DNA of 64,000 bases from Caprella mutica (Eukaryota > Arthropoda > Malacostraca > Amphipoda > Caprellidae), in NCBI GenBank assembly GCA_947561585.1, contig CANNZV010003231.1, forward strand, positions 1 through 64,000, in the 5' to 3' direction. Each line of letters starts with the position of its first letter. Position 1 is the first letter of the stretch. The notes beneath the pieces were generated by a model. It was given only the letters and a program-made list of their open reading frames with translations. It did not search any database and had not been told where the DNA came from. A program made the translations under genes and the position numbers. Below, one piece after another: positions 13,136-24,057 of this stretch.

Positions 13136-15021
13136 CACGGACATTTCGTCCTCGGACAATTCGTCCAACGGACATTTCGTCCACGAAATGCTTTATTTTA
13201 TATTATAATTATAATGTGTACATATTGTTTATTATTTATTATTGATATTTATTCTGCAATATAAAAGTATAAAACTCCCTTTTTTTATGGTAATTAGAAA
13301 TTTATGGTCTTTGCTTTAATTTGCAGGGCTCGCTTTTACAGTATGTCTCATAAAATTTGCTTATAAAATTTGTAATAATAGTGAGGCATGTCTCGAAGTT
13401 ATTATAGTTTCTACATAAACATAGAAAACGGTGACTTTTTTTCTATATTCACAATAACTACAATTTTTACAGTGTATTTTCACAATAAGTACAATAAACA
13501 TCAATATTAGTACAGGCAGGCCTCGCTTTAAGTACAACTCACTTTAGTAAAAGTGGTCCTAATTTCGAGTAATGATTCAAAATAAGAACCGTTCGTAGAC
13601 ATAGAAAACGTAGACAATTTTCTGTGATTATTTCACAGTAACTAAAATAACATCAAAATTATAATCCAGATTAGGTTATTAGAAGCAATTGGTTCAGAAA
13701 TTCAACATGTCCCATTTTAGGGTAAGTTCCGTGTTATCGCACGGTTCCATATTTTCGAGCACGTAAAAATCTTTATATAATAATCAATATTTAACTTTTA
13801 TTTCAATTGGTATCCATGATACCAATTAGGATAGATGTTAAATAATAATTATAATATTTTCTTCTCTGACGTGTCCGAAGTTGTAGAACCAATCAATAAC
13901 TTGGAACTTAGTACCCTACTGCCAAAAACGTTTCATAGAGCATAAAATTGCGGTTTGTTAGATGTAGCACAATAATTATAAAAATCTAAGTATCTTTTAA
14001 TTACTCCCCATTACTAAGTGAGAGTTAAACTATGGATGGATTTTAAAACATTTAATAAATGCATAACTTTAAACTTTTTCATCACAGTCACAAACAAGGA
14101 AAGACTGTATATTATTATTAATATGCTTATAAGCATAGTACTCTAATAAGTTAATAACTCTTAAACAAATTTTCTTTCTATAGCTCAAAGAAAATGATAT
14201 ATAGAATAAATTTCTTGTTACTTTTATTCGCTTTAGTTACCGTTTGGTAACTAAACTGAGTCGCGATTTGGTAACTAAAGCGGGGGATGCATATACTCAG
14301 ATTTGCTTATTAGAAGCAATATTGGTTAAGAAATCAGTTTTTTATGACAACATTTTTTTCACCAGTGACTACATAAAATACATACATTTAAAATATACTA
14401 CTAAACAAGTGCTTAATATTTAAATGTGATATAAAAGAATTAGCTTATAGTTGTTGGTACATTTTAGTGTTACATTTAATTATAGAAACGTAAATACGTC
14501 CGTGTTTTTGGACTGTTTAATATTTTCAAACTCATAATAAAACCATATAATATATTTAGTATTTACCTCTAATGTAATTATCTTATTCTCTTTCTTATAT
14601 TTCCAGATTTAATCTTTTTAGTACCCAGTTATTTCATATTTTGGTTACTTATAACTCATTAAATTAAAAAATAACTATTATAACTATTATAGGAAGTAAA
14701 TAACTTATTATTGCAGTTAGCCCGTTTAGCATATCTAACTGTTTATTTATATTATTTTATAAATGTAATCGATAGATAAACATTTTTTTATGGGTTCATA
14801 TGAAATGGTTCGGCTTAAATCAGTATAATAATATCATATATTTACACCTGGATATGAATATAATATTTAAAATAATGTGAAATATATCCCATATACACTT
14901 AAAATTCAAGATAAAGCAATTCGTGGACGAATTGTCCGTGGACGAAATGTCCGTGGACGAAATATCCGTGAACGAAATGTCCGTTGGACGAAATGTCCGT
15001 GGACGAAATATCCTAGAACCG
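13136..15021. mobile_element. Foldback element with GGACATTTCGTCC iterons in both arms
   Basis: The left arm (about 13138-13193) holds three copies of a GGAC-N5-GTCC unit. The right arm (about 14918-15013) holds about six copies in inverted orientation. Both arms run inward into the same sequence (CGTCCACGAA followed by TGCTTTAT), which shows they are terminal inverted repeats and not two independent minisatellites. The right end reads CCTAGAACCG. The roughly 1.7-kb interior is AT-rich and has no transposase, but contains duplicated 150-bp segments (13320-13660) and a terminus-like GGTAAGTTCCG motif near 13720 that matches the hairpin MITE at 23659. Non-autonomous; superfamily unknown. Confidence 0.72.
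13318..13665. repeat. Two degenerate copies of a GCAGGGCTCGCTTTTA-type repeat
   Basis: Segments starting near 13323 (GCAGGGCTCGCTTTTA) and 13515 (CAGGCAGGCCTCGCTTTAAG) share downstream blocks: ACATAGAAAACG, then a TCACAGTAACTA-like run, then CATCAA. The CAGGCCTCGCTTTA start resembles pogo/Tigger-type transposon ends, but no transposase is present. Confidence 0.45.
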
Positions 15022-15134
15022 TATGGCAGGTATATAAGATGAAGTTTTCATTATAGAGGAGATCTAGAGTTAGAAAACGAATTTGTACATAACATTTTAC
15101 CATATCACTACTGTATAGCTGTGCCCGTATAGAA

Positions 15135-15157
15135 NNNNNNNNNNNNNNNNNNNNNNN
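15135..15157. other. Assembly gap (23 Ns)
   Basis: A run of N characters; sequence on either side is AT-rich and unremarkable. Linkage across this point depends on scaffolding. Confidence 0.99.
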
Positions 15158-15207
15158 CCTTGAGTTCAGGATAATAAAGTCTAGAAAAAAAAATAATATC
15201 CTAAAAA

Positions 15208-15265
15208 ATAATCATTCAAATATAAAAATAATCATTCAAATATAAAAATAATCATTCAAATATAG
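15208..15265. repeat. 20-bp repeat, about 3 copies
   Basis: Three copies of a unit reading AATAATCATTCAAATATAAA. Confidence 0.85.
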
Positions 15266-15604
15266 AGCAATATTTGTTAAATCAATAATATTATAAAATA
15301 AAATATTTATACCTGTCAATTATAAACAACACTCAGCAATATTACAAAGCTGAAAGAAATGCATGCACAACATACATCCTATAATTATAACTGCTGCAAT
15401 AATGATTAATTAATTTCTTCTTGACTGACCTTCTGCTTATTCACACAACAAAAACTCTTGACTAAACAGAACAGATTAATATTCACCACTGGACTCAGCT
15501 CTAATAAAAAAATAAGAACCTTCTTTGATCGCTTCAAAAATGAGACTGAAAGAGAAAGGATGACATTACGCTATTGTAAGTTATACTCAACTTCCGGTTC
15601 CATG

Positions 15605-15850
15605 TACAGTGGGCCCCGCTTATCAGTTTTTGTCGTTGATTTTTGCTCTGATGTTAACTGTTATGACGTTAACTGTTAACTGAATGTTCACTGAACGTTG
15701 TACACTGAATGTTAACTGAATGTACACTGAACGTTGTACACTGAATGTACACTGAACGTTGTACACTGAATGTTGAATGTTCACTGAATGTTGACTGAAT
15801 GTTCACTGAACGTTGTACACTGAATGTTATACACTGAATGTAGCAGTTTG
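15605..15850. repeat. Transposon-like end followed by an ACTGAATGT/GAACGTTGTAC minisatellite
   Basis: CAGTGGGCCCCGCTTATCAG at about 15607 resembles a pogo/Tigger-type terminal repeat (inference). From 15668 to about 15850 the sequence is an irregular repeat of ACTGAATGTTCACTGAAC and GTTGTACACTGAATG. No partner end was recognised. Confidence 0.5.
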
Positions 15851-16930
15851 AATAAATACTTTTCAGATGTAGTATTTAAACAAATTAGACTCTCAATTTC
15901 TGGTTGATTTACGGCTTTTTTGCATGTTGTTTATAATCGAATGTTTTTCATCACCATTCGCCAACGTGCAATCCTTTACCCATTAGTGTCGCTTCCTCCC
16001 TCCGTGCTTTCCAGGCTTTTCCAGTCTTTTTTTTTTTTCCGACTGGTTAGTCTCACTGATTGTCTCTGCTCATTCAAATTTCAAATTAGGCCATCTGCAC
16101 TCTCCTTATCCTTCCGATAATTTTCGAGATGCCGTTTGCTTGATCTTGAGTTGAATAATCTTTAAACTTTATCACAAAAACTGAACACCTTAATTGAATC
16201 GTACCGTCATATAGGGTCGCAAAACCCGGTCTTGCTGTAATCAAATACTCTCCAATCAGATGGTTAACTTAGTTTTTGGTAAACTACAAAGCTTTCAATC
16301 TTTTACTTTAGTAATTGAATTTCCGTACATTAAATTCGAATTACTTAATCACGCACCATACGGCCACCAATGTGACGTTATCTGTTATTCCTTATAACGT
16401 TTCACTATATGGGTTACGTGTGATAGAATCTTACTCTGTTTACTATTTTCAGATTCCTTTTTCTCAATATATCTCTTTCTACTAAATACTCATGGTACCA
16501 TGCCCTAGAACCACCTTGCCAATATGGTTCCGACCTCAGGCCTCTGGTCCAAGCTTAACTGTATTTAGGGTAATAAATTAATGTAATTAACACTTTAAAG
16601 AGAATATATTCATTATTCAAGAAATGGTAATTACACAGTGTATCTTCACTAGAACGCTCACAAGTAAATGTCTCAATAACTAAGACTGGAGATAAGGTGT
16701 GTATCTCGTGCGAGCCGATCGGTAACTAATTTGAATGTTACTTTACTCACAGTCATATAGGTTCGTGATAGCAGTTATGCATACACAATTGCTGTGTTTG
16801 CATCACTACAATACTCAAATTTTAGATTTAATTGTAGGATTAATAAAGGAAATAAATGTCAGGAACTGTATTTTAAATGTGTATTTAGATAGATATTAGA
16901 TTTGTAGTTTTAATGTATATATTTCTCTTA
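15851..16930. other. AT-rich non-coding stretch
   Basis: Only short ORFs with low-complexity translations. A phenylalanine-rich frame at 15920-16120 comes from a T-run. No gene recognised. Confidence 0.4.
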
Positions 16931-16947
16931 ATTACAGTTACTGCACA

Positions 16948-17205
16948 ATGCCTGAAGATGCTTTGAGGAATAAAGCGAAATATTGCAATGAAAAAATTAT
17001 TATCCACTGGTTATCAAAAATTATCTTACGTACCTCTCCAAATAATATTAAAAGCCAATACAGAAATATAGAACGAAAATGCATCAAATTAACTGGAACC
17101 CATGCCACCTATCGTTCAGTACCTGTTGCATTAATAATAACCTGCTGCCCACTTATACAAATATATATGTATATAGAAAATTATGTAAATAAATATTTAT
17201 GTTAA
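16948..17205 (+). CDS. Unrecognised 85-residue ORF, possibly a terminal exon
   Basis: An ATG-initiated frame of 85 codons, basic in the first half and hydrophobic near the end (ALIITCCPLIQIYMYI). It is preceded at about 16937 by TCTTAATTACAG, a plausible splice acceptor, so it could be part of a larger spliced gene or transposon. I do not recognise the protein and the length is within what chance allows. Low confidence. Confidence 0.15.
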   Translation: MPEDALRNKAKYCNEKIIIHWLSKIILRTSPNNIKSQYRNIERKCIKLTGTHATYRSVPVALIITCCPLIQIYMYIENYVNKYLC

Positions 17206-17287
17206 GAATTATATATAAAAAATATAAACTTTTTTTTTAAATATTAGCTGTATTGGGATATCTTCTACTTTACTGGTCTGTGTATGT

Positions 17288-17545
17288 GCTTATACTTTGA
17301 CTGCCGCGGTGAAACTGCCCAGTATACTTTGCATGCGGTGCTACCGCAGGGGTGATAACGTGCCCTGATGCGGTGCCACCGCCTAGCGCCGTAGCAACGC
17401 AGACTGCCAAGGCGGTAGCACCGCCAGTATACATACCATGCAACTTTTCTTTTCCATTAATTTAACCGTGATTAATTGAAGATGCGTAAATAGGGCAGTG
17501 GCACAGCGGCGGTGGAACTGCCATTATAGTATGGGTCTAAAGCCG
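17288..17545. repeat. GC-rich hairpin repeat with GCGGT-N3-ACCGC units
   Basis: A GC-rich island in AT-rich DNA containing several self-complementary 13- to 15-mers: GCGGTGCTACCGC, GCGGTGCCACCGC and GGCGGTAGCACCGCC. Outer sequences CAGTATAC and ACTGCC recur in both halves. Probably a short foldback or MITE. A related GC-rich piece lies at 31935-32050. Confidence 0.55.
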
Positions 17546-17551
17546 GTCATA

Positions 17552-17665
17552 CACTAGAATGTCCACCTGACAGGTACGCATGAATAATTACGACTATCAG
17601 GTGCACCTGTTACCTGAGGAGCACACTCACTCTTCATGCGTACCTGTCAACTTTGTCAGTTCTTC
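17552..17665. mobile_element. Hairpin MITE-like repeat
   Basis: GACAGGTACGCATGAA (about 17568) and its exact reverse complement TTCATGCGTACCTGTC (about 17634) form a 16-bp inverted repeat around about 50 bp. The outer CCGGTCATACACTAG is of a kind common at insect MITE ends. Confidence 0.55.
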
Positions 17666-17818
17666 ATGGATTATCGCGAGTTTTTTATTTATACATATAT
17701 ACATTTTTATAGGTATGTATTTATTTTATATATATTTTTAATACAATTTTTATGTATGTATTTATTTGTAAACACACAATGCTCTCTATTATAGGGAGGG
17801 ATAAACTTCTTTTTTCAC

Positions 17819-17844
17819 GGAGCCTGGAGAGGACCTTTAATATC
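17819..17844 (-). mobile_element. Solo end of the AGGTCCTCTCCAGGCTCC element
   Basis: CGGAGCCTGGAGAGGACCT is followed by TTAA. It is the reverse complement of the left end of the TTAA-flanked MITE at 39551. Only one end is recognisable here. Confidence 0.6.
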
Positions 17845-18063
17845 AAATGATCACATTGCGTAGCATTATTGTACCATCAGTTGGTATTACAGTGAATCAT
17901 TGTTTGGATACCAGATGGTCGCACTGCGCGGATTTGTGTGAGTATCACTTAAAACTGATAAGCTATAGGATTGCGTACTTGTTTCGACTTGAATCTAGAT
18001 TCATCTGAAAACTTTAAAAAAAATTATTTTAAAAGAAGAGGCAGCGCTGTAGCGCAAAAAACA

Positions 18064-18071
18064 CCCTAGAG
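18064..18071. repeat. 8-bp target-site duplication, left copy (CCCTAGAG)
   Basis: CCCTAGAG lies immediately before the CAGAGGTTCTT terminus at 18072 and recurs exactly at 31927-31934, immediately after the inverted terminus. Eight bp is the usual hAT target-site length. Confidence 0.85.
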
Positions 18072-18357
18072 CAGAGGTTCTTTAACTTTGGTGCTCATGC
18101 CCCCAGTAATTCATGCTTGACCCCAAAAAATATTAATATTTAATTAATATTTAGTATAAGTGATACGGAAAGTGAAGGGTTGATTATTCGTGTTCTGCAT
18201 CGCAACTGTACTCACAAACAAAACAATTCTCCACCTTTTTTTTTCAAGTATATATTTGTGCAGTTATTAATTTGAAAATAGAAATTGTTATTACATTCAC
18301 AAATTGCAAAGGGTAATGCTTTAGGCTGCATCTTTTATTTATTTATCATCTTGTTAT

Positions 18358-18640
18358 TTGCATAACTCAAAAATTGTTCAACCAAATTGGCTGAAATTTG
18401 GTGGGATGATTGGTCAAGATCCAGGAAACAATTTGGTAGAATTTTGGGAGTTATCCGGTAAAAGGTCAAGGTCAAAATTATTTGTAACTCAAAAAGTATT
18501 CAACAAAATTCCCTTAAATTTGGTGGGACGACTGGTCAATATCCAGGAATCATTTGATTAGATATTGGGAGCGAACTGGTAAAAGGTCAAGGTCATTTGT
18601 AACTCAAGGATTATTGGATGGTTAAAGGTCATTTATTAGC
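18358..18640. repeat. About 120-bp repeat, 2+ copies (GGTAAAAGGTCAAGGTCA type)
   Basis: Two copies begin at AACTCAAAAA (18364 and 18486) and a third partial one at 18601. Each holds AAATTTGGTGGGA, ATCCAGGAA and GGTAAAAGGTCAAGGTCA. Located just inside the left end of the hAT element. The short ORF across it is an artefact of the repeat. Confidence 0.75.
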
Positions 18641-19300
18641 AACGGCGAAGGAATGCTGAGTACGAGTGCCTGTAATCTAGTTGCATTGTATTTAGATTGC
18701 TGTTTAAATTATTACGAATTATGAGTCATTCCCAAGTTAATGACTTACAAACAATTATATAATAAGAATTTGAAAATATTAATAAGTGTATATTTATGTG
18801 TGAAAGAATTATTAGACTAAGACGAATTTTGTTATGAATGTATCTTTTAAATTTTAACTGGTGAATACTGAATAGCATTCGTACTTAACAAATAAAGAAC
18901 ATTTTTTGTTAAGTTTAACAGCTAGCAGTCTATTTCTGTACGGCTCAATTGATGATTTACACACATTGAGTGATATTTATCCTATTCTTCTTGACATATT
19001 GCATTCAATATTCTTGATATTTGTTTGTGCTTTCTTCCCAATATGTTTTTTCAAAATATAGGCTTAAATTTTTTCGATTGTGTTCAAATTTGAAGACTGA
19101 CTTGGCTATTGCTACTAAACATTTATAAGAAAATGGTTGGATGAAAATAACATTCATATCTTGCAATGACCATGTCAGTCTGCAATCTTGCAATGACCAA
19201 GTCAGTCTGCGGCCTTTGAAAATTGAAAATGGGAAAGGATCCCCCAAAAAATATCAAGAGCTTCAAGATAATATACCAAGAAGATTGAGAAATAATACCA
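18641..19300. other. AT-rich interior of the hAT element
   Basis: No intact gene. A 26-bp direct duplication (CTTGCAATGACCA.GTCAGTCTGC) lies at about 19160-19212, inside a short minus-strand ORF of no recognised identity. Confidence 0.4.
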
Positions 19301-19303
19301 ATA

Positions 19304-19370
19304 CAGGGTGAAGGGTGACCCACAAAAAAGTTAACCCAACTTTTAATTCATATATTTCAACAACGATTGT
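19304..19370 (+). mobile_element. Mariner-type terminal repeat, CAGGGTG family
   Basis: Starts with TA then CAGGGTGAAGGGTGACCCAC, followed by AAAAAAGTTAACCCAACTTTT and an ATATTTC segment. The layout matches the end at 22457 in the same orientation and is characteristic of insect mariner/Tc1-type elements. No transposase adjoins it. Confidence 0.5.
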
Positions 19371-19639
19371 AGATACAGTTTTCTTTCAAGTATCATTTTG
19401 TTAATTGGACCTTTGTCTAACTACAGTTAAATTTTCATAAGGTTCTATTTTTTTTGTGATTATAATAACTAATTTATTAATGGGTGGTAAAAATGGCTTG
19501 GTGCACATGGTCAGAAATGGGACAAAGAAGTAAGTTCAAACACTAAAAATATATTTATTGTACAACAACCCCATTAATAAAACAGAAATATTTCCAGGTT
19601 GTTAGAGAATTCATATAACAATTCCTTTTCTAAAAAATT

Positions 19640-19965
19640 AAAAATATGGAGAAATGTGATTCAAGTACAAAAAGGAAGTTCAGACTGCAAGAGCACAGTA
19701 GGTATGAACTGATGACAAAATCAATTTTGTTCAGCAACTCCTTTAAAAAACATAAATATTTCTGTTAGGAGAAATGAATTAAATATCTCTAAATTTTCTC
19801 CATTTCTCCTGACAGAAACATTCATAATTTTTAAAAGGAATTGCTGAACAAAATTGATTTTTTCTTCTGATCGTACTGTCCTCTTGCAGTCTGAACGAAA
19901 CTTGTTAAAATTTAAACCTGTGCTTTCCTTTTTTGTATTTAATCACATTTCTCCATATTGTCAAT
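19640..19965. mobile_element. 325-bp palindromic MITE
   Basis: The left half (AATATGGAGAAATGTGATT, TTCAGACTGCAAGAG, AAAATCAATTTTGTTCAGC, AGGAGAAATG) recurs in reverse order and complement in the right half (19795-19965), with minor differences. Near-complete hairpin with no coding content, nested in the hAT element. Confidence 0.8.
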
Positions 19966-20466
19966 ATTTTATAAAATTAAAATCTGATTTTAATTGAAAG
20001 AAAACTCGTCGCTGAAAGCTTCAAATTATGTAATTATCATTCTGCAATAGAATAAGAATGTTACAAAAATGGATATACTAAAATAAACAAATGGGTGAAT
20101 GACTATATCATAATAATAGATAGATGTATAGTAAGGGATGGATAGACATATAAGACATGAAATTCCTAATTAAGTAACTAATTATTTTGTAATTACTTCC
20201 ACTTCAATATACATATACATAACTTACTTTAAAATTACTGATAGTGCAGGACAATTAGCTCTTATAAGTTACTGAAAGCTACTGAAAAGATATATTATAA
20301 ACCCTGGAATTGGTGCGTTTATTGTGGCATATAGTATCCAGTATAATAGTATTGCATATTTATAACATCAGTTCTGCATATATAAACTTAAAAATATATT
20401 TCCCTAAATAACAAGTGCCAATAACAAAATTATAAAATAATATAACAGATTTCTTTGTAAGGATAT

Positions 20467-22248
20467 CTAGTGTGAAGGGTGGTGCTGGTGTTTTCTTTCC
20501 GCCAGTTCTGCAAATCGCGGTTCAGTTGGTGACAATGCACATCTTAAGTCATGCTCCAGAGATAGGCGATTTCGATATTTTGTTTTTATAACTACTAAAG
20601 TGGAAAACGCCTGCTCGCAAAGATATGTTGATGGGAATTGAATCAAATTTATAAGAGCTCTATTGGAGAGTACAGGATAACTTATCTGTTTCTTTATCCA
20701 GAAACTAGAAACAGGTATTTGAGCGAACTCTTCCTTTGCTCTCAAATCTTCTCTTAGAGTCACAAATTCAATTTTAGCAGTTATATCATTATCATCAATG
20801 ATTGTTGCATCTGATATGAAGGGTTGTACTATCCATCTGTCTTTGACCCTATCGGTTAAATTTGAATAATATTTGGTCATTGCAGCTATTGTTGTTCGTA
20901 AATGCTGCTGGATCAAATTGAATAATGTACAATCGTTTCCCATGTCTTCTGGAAGGCTTTGCATCATCTTCGAAAACATTCTCACATTACCTGTTCTGAC
21001 CAAACGTAAGTAAAGTTCCAACTTTTCTTTGAAGGCGCTGACTTTGTCGAGTGAATCAATCCCCAAAGCTCCGTTTCCTTGTAGAGATGTATTTAGCTGA
21101 TTCACTTCAGAAAAAAAATCTGATAGATATGAGACTCTTGCAATAAACAGTTCATCAGTCATCATATCATTGAATTTCTTACATTTAGGCATACCTCTTT
21201 CAGCTAAAAACAACTTTATCTCTTCTTTCAATTCAAGGAAGCGGTGTAGTATTTTTCCACGAGATAACCATCTCACTTCCGTATGAAGTAACAAGCAAGT
21301 GTGATTGGCATCCATATCTTTGCAAAGTAGCTGAAATAATCTGCTATTTAGAGAGCTACTTTTAATGTAATTTATCATTTGAACAACATTATCAAGGGTG
21401 GCTTTTAGGGTCTCCGGTAGGGTTTTCACGGCCAATGCATATCTGTGGATACAACAATGAATAAATTTAACGTGGGGAGCAACTTGAGCAACTCTTGCTG
21501 TAAATCCAGATTTGCATCCTATCATAGAAGGCGCTCCATCAGAGCATATGCCAACTAACTTAGTCCACCCAAGGTTATTTTCCAATACGAAACTATTAAC
21601 CAAGTTGAATATATCTTCACCTTTAGATGTAGATTGCAAACTTTTGCAGAATAAGAATTCATCTATAAAACTATTATGGCTAATATAACGTACATATACA
21701 AGGAGCTGTGCACACTGGGCAACATCTGTTGATTCATCGATCATTAAAGAAAAGTATGGTGTTTGATGCAAATTGCTAATTACTTGAGATAAGATATCAT
21801 TGCTCATTTCTGTGATCCGGCATTTTACTGTACTATTTGAAATGGACAATTTGCTAATTTCTTTTGAAGCATCTTCCCCTAACAAAAGTGAAACTGAATC
21901 GATGATACAAGGTTTTATTAGTTCTTCCCCAATTGTGTGAGGTTTCTTAGTTTTGGCAATTTTTAATGCAATCCTGTATGACATTTCTACAATTGTTTTG
22001 CTGTAATCAACCTTCTGATGTTCTTTATTATTTTTTTCTGCAAGCTTTCTGAAATGTGAGATGGTTTTGTTGTGGTAGTCCCTATGAAAATGTTCGAAAT
22101 GTCTCTTCAATCTGTTTGGTTTCAGACTCTCTGTTGACAGCAGTTTGTTACATATGACGCACACTGGTCTTTCACCGTTATTATCATCAATGCTAGTAAA
22201 TCCAAATTCGAGATATTCTTCTTTATATTTTCGTTTGCGAGTTGCCAT
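20467..22248 (-). CDS. hAT transposase, BED-finger (ZBED5/Charlie-like), intact
   Basis: This 593-residue ORF has all hAT landmarks and no disruption. The N-terminal BED zinc finger has C30, C33, H50 and H55. In the RNase H-like core, D171 lies in LMIDESTD and D237 in GICSDGAPSMIG, followed by the C265-x2-H268 pair in HCCIHRYAL and RW at 326-327. E545 lies in YLCEQAFSTL, within the C-terminal dimerisation block. The tail PRFAELAERKHQHHPSH is typical of ZBED5/SCAND3-like proteins. The start ATG lies about 38 bases after an acceptor (CTTTCCTATTTCAG on the minus strand), suggesting a 5' UTR intron. It should cut and paste elements with CAGNGGTTCT ends and 8-bp duplications; termini at 18072 and 31926 fit. 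Intact frame implies recent activity or, less likely, domestication. Confidence 0.93.
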   Translation of the reverse strand: MATRKRKYKEEYLEFGFTSIDDNNGERPVCVICNKLLSTESLKPNRLKRHFEHFHRDYHNKTISHFRKLAEKNNKEHQKVDYSKTIVEMSYRIALKIAKTKKPHTIGEELIKPCIIDSVSLLLGEDASKEISKLSISNSTVKCRITEMSNDILSQVISNLHQTPYFSLMIDESTDVAQCAQLLVYVRYISHNSFIDEFLFCKSLQSTSKGEDIFNLVNSFVLENNLGWTKLVGICSDGAPSMIGCKSGFTARVAQVAPHVKFIHCCIHRYALAVKTLPETLKATLDNVVQMINYIKSSSLNSRLFQLLCKDMDANHTCLLLHTEVRWLSRGKILHRFLELKEEIKLFLAERGMPKCKKFNDMMTDELFIARVSYLSDFFSEVNQLNTSLQGNGALGIDSLDKVSAFKEKLELYLRLVRTGNVRMFSKMMQSLPEDMGNDCTLFNLIQQHLRTTIAAMTKYYSNLTDRVKDRWIVQPFISDATIIDDNDITAKIEFVTLREDLRAKEEFAQIPVSSFWIKKQISYPVLSNRALINLIQFPSTYLCEQAFSTLVVIKTKYRNRLSLEHDLRCALSPTEPRFAELAERKHQHHPSH

Positions 22249-22456
22249 TCTTTCAAGGGATTAAATGAACCAATGAAGAGATTTTTCTGAAATAGGAAAG
22301 ATATTTTTATAGTACAAAAAATGTGTTAAAATTTCATAAATGACCGAAACAGTATATAGCTATATCCTTGTTATGGATACGTAATCAGAAAATTATATCA
22401 TAGCTATATGTTACCAATTTAATGTTCAATTACAAGGAATAACGAAAGAACCAATA

Positions 22457-23130
22457 CAGGGTGGGTAAAAAAACGAAACCCTACTTTGAATCGATATATC
22501 TCAAAAGCTACTGAAGACCTGAATATTTCACTATTACCTATGTGTTTCCCTACTTTTTTTTACATAAATAGTAAAAAAAACATTCATCGATTTTGATGAT
22601 AAAGTGACTATAGTAAACGGTGTGAAAAGTATGCATGTGCACAAACATGAAAGTACGAAGATTCGTTTTATTTCTGAAAATCATGATAGTCCTTTATATT
22701 TATAATATATAATTAACAACCCATTATAAAATGTATTTGTATTCTTAATTCATTCCCTACTATCCACATGATCCATTCTTGCAGAACGTAATTCAATCCT
22801 TGTAATCATTGCTGTCATAACAACCGCTGTGCGACATTTACTAACTGATGTGTTCAACAATATTGAATTAACCTTGCAATTGAGTGACCACCAAGATCAC
22901 TGGACATGACGCCGTTTGATTGTTTCTTATGGGGTCATTTGCAGAGAAAATTGTATTCTACTTCACCAGCAACCTCAGACGAAATGAAGTAGATAATCTC
23001 GAGTGAAGTGAATTTACTTTACGAAAACCCTGCATATGTGAAAAGAGTTTTGGTAGTAATGAAAACAAGGATTGAATTTTCTTTGGCAAGAAAAGCAGAA
23101 CACGTTGAGGGAATAGGTAGATAGTAAAGA
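22457..23130 (+). pseudogene. Mariner-like element remnant with transposase C-terminus
   Basis: The left end is TA then CAGGGTGGGTAAAAAAACG. From about 22905 the plus strand reads DMTPFDCFLWGHLQRKLY, the block around the third catalytic acid region of the insect mariner-like family with a DLTPxDFFLWG motif, then a TAG stop at about 22990. After it an in-frame tail (NPAYVKRVLVVMKTRIEFSL ending near EHVEG) resembles the family's C-terminus. The DNA-binding and most catalytic regions are missing, so this is a deleted, dead copy nested in the hAT element. Confidence 0.65.
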
Positions 23131-23657
23131 AGTAAATAAGAATAAATATTTGTTTTATAATGGGTTGTTAATAGTATGTTATAAAGGATTATTTTTTCGG
23201 CAATAATAAAATTCGTACCTTGTATTAAGAATATTATATAGTTAAGTAAAGCTATTCTACAATCAAAATAAGTGAATAATGAAATAAACATTTCACATAC
23301 AATTAAATTCAATACAAAATATGGAAGCAGATAAGTCAGGTAATAATAGTGTGAACAGTAATCTAGGTTCTGAAAGCCAGTCCAGACGCTTCAACAAAAT
23401 CAAAACTTTCTCTGAAATCCTGTGACTGTGAAATTTTTCCGAGAAACGGCGGGCAAATTGGTTCACGGACACGAGAATAGAAACTGTCCGCGAACACAGG
23501 AATCGAAGTGTTTGCAATGGTCATTTGATTGAATATTTATGATATATATTATGTGGAGTGTATTTGATGATTGTAAGTAAATTATATAAATATTTGGATT
23601 TAAAGCCGATTTGATTATATATATTTGTTTACAATTTTACATATTATGAAACTAACT
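23131..23657. other. AT-rich stretch with no recognised gene
   Basis: Two short minus-strand ORFs (97 and 74 codons) have no recognisable motif. A small inverted pair (CGCCGTTTC/GAAACGGCG-like and CACGGACACGAGAATAG/CTGTCCGCGAACACAGG) is visible near 23440-23500. Confidence 0.35.
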
Positions 23658-23658
23658 T

Positions 23659-23812
23659 TGGTAAGTTCCGATTATCGAACTGTTCCACATTTTCGGCCCG
23701 ACACGTAATTTATATTTATATGTATTATTATTTAATTATAATTTCAATCATTCGCTATTTGTTTGTTTCTTTTCCGAAAATGTGGGACCGTCCTATAACT
23801 TAGAATTTACCC
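23659..23812. mobile_element. 154-bp hairpin MITE (GGTAAGTTC ends)
   Basis: Left: GGTAAGTTCCGATTATCGAA followed by CTGTTCCACATTTTCGG. Right: the inverted CCGAAAATGTGGGAC followed by a diverged end AGAATTTACC. A related single terminus lies near 13720. Confidence 0.65.
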
Positions 23813-24057
23813 TATAGGTATGAATTATTTAGTTGTTTTTCCTAATGTAACTAGGTACCATGCATATACCTAGTTTACAGTAAAAAATACAATAATTGTA
23901 TTTCCACAAAACTTGGAAAGTGAATGTTAACAGTATTTGGAAATGAGCATTAACGTAGTTTATGAAAATAAATTTATGATTTGATATTCCTATCGTGATC
24001 TAAAATAACCCCCACTATGCGAGTACTAGGAGTGTCTAATTACAGAGACGCTTCTCT

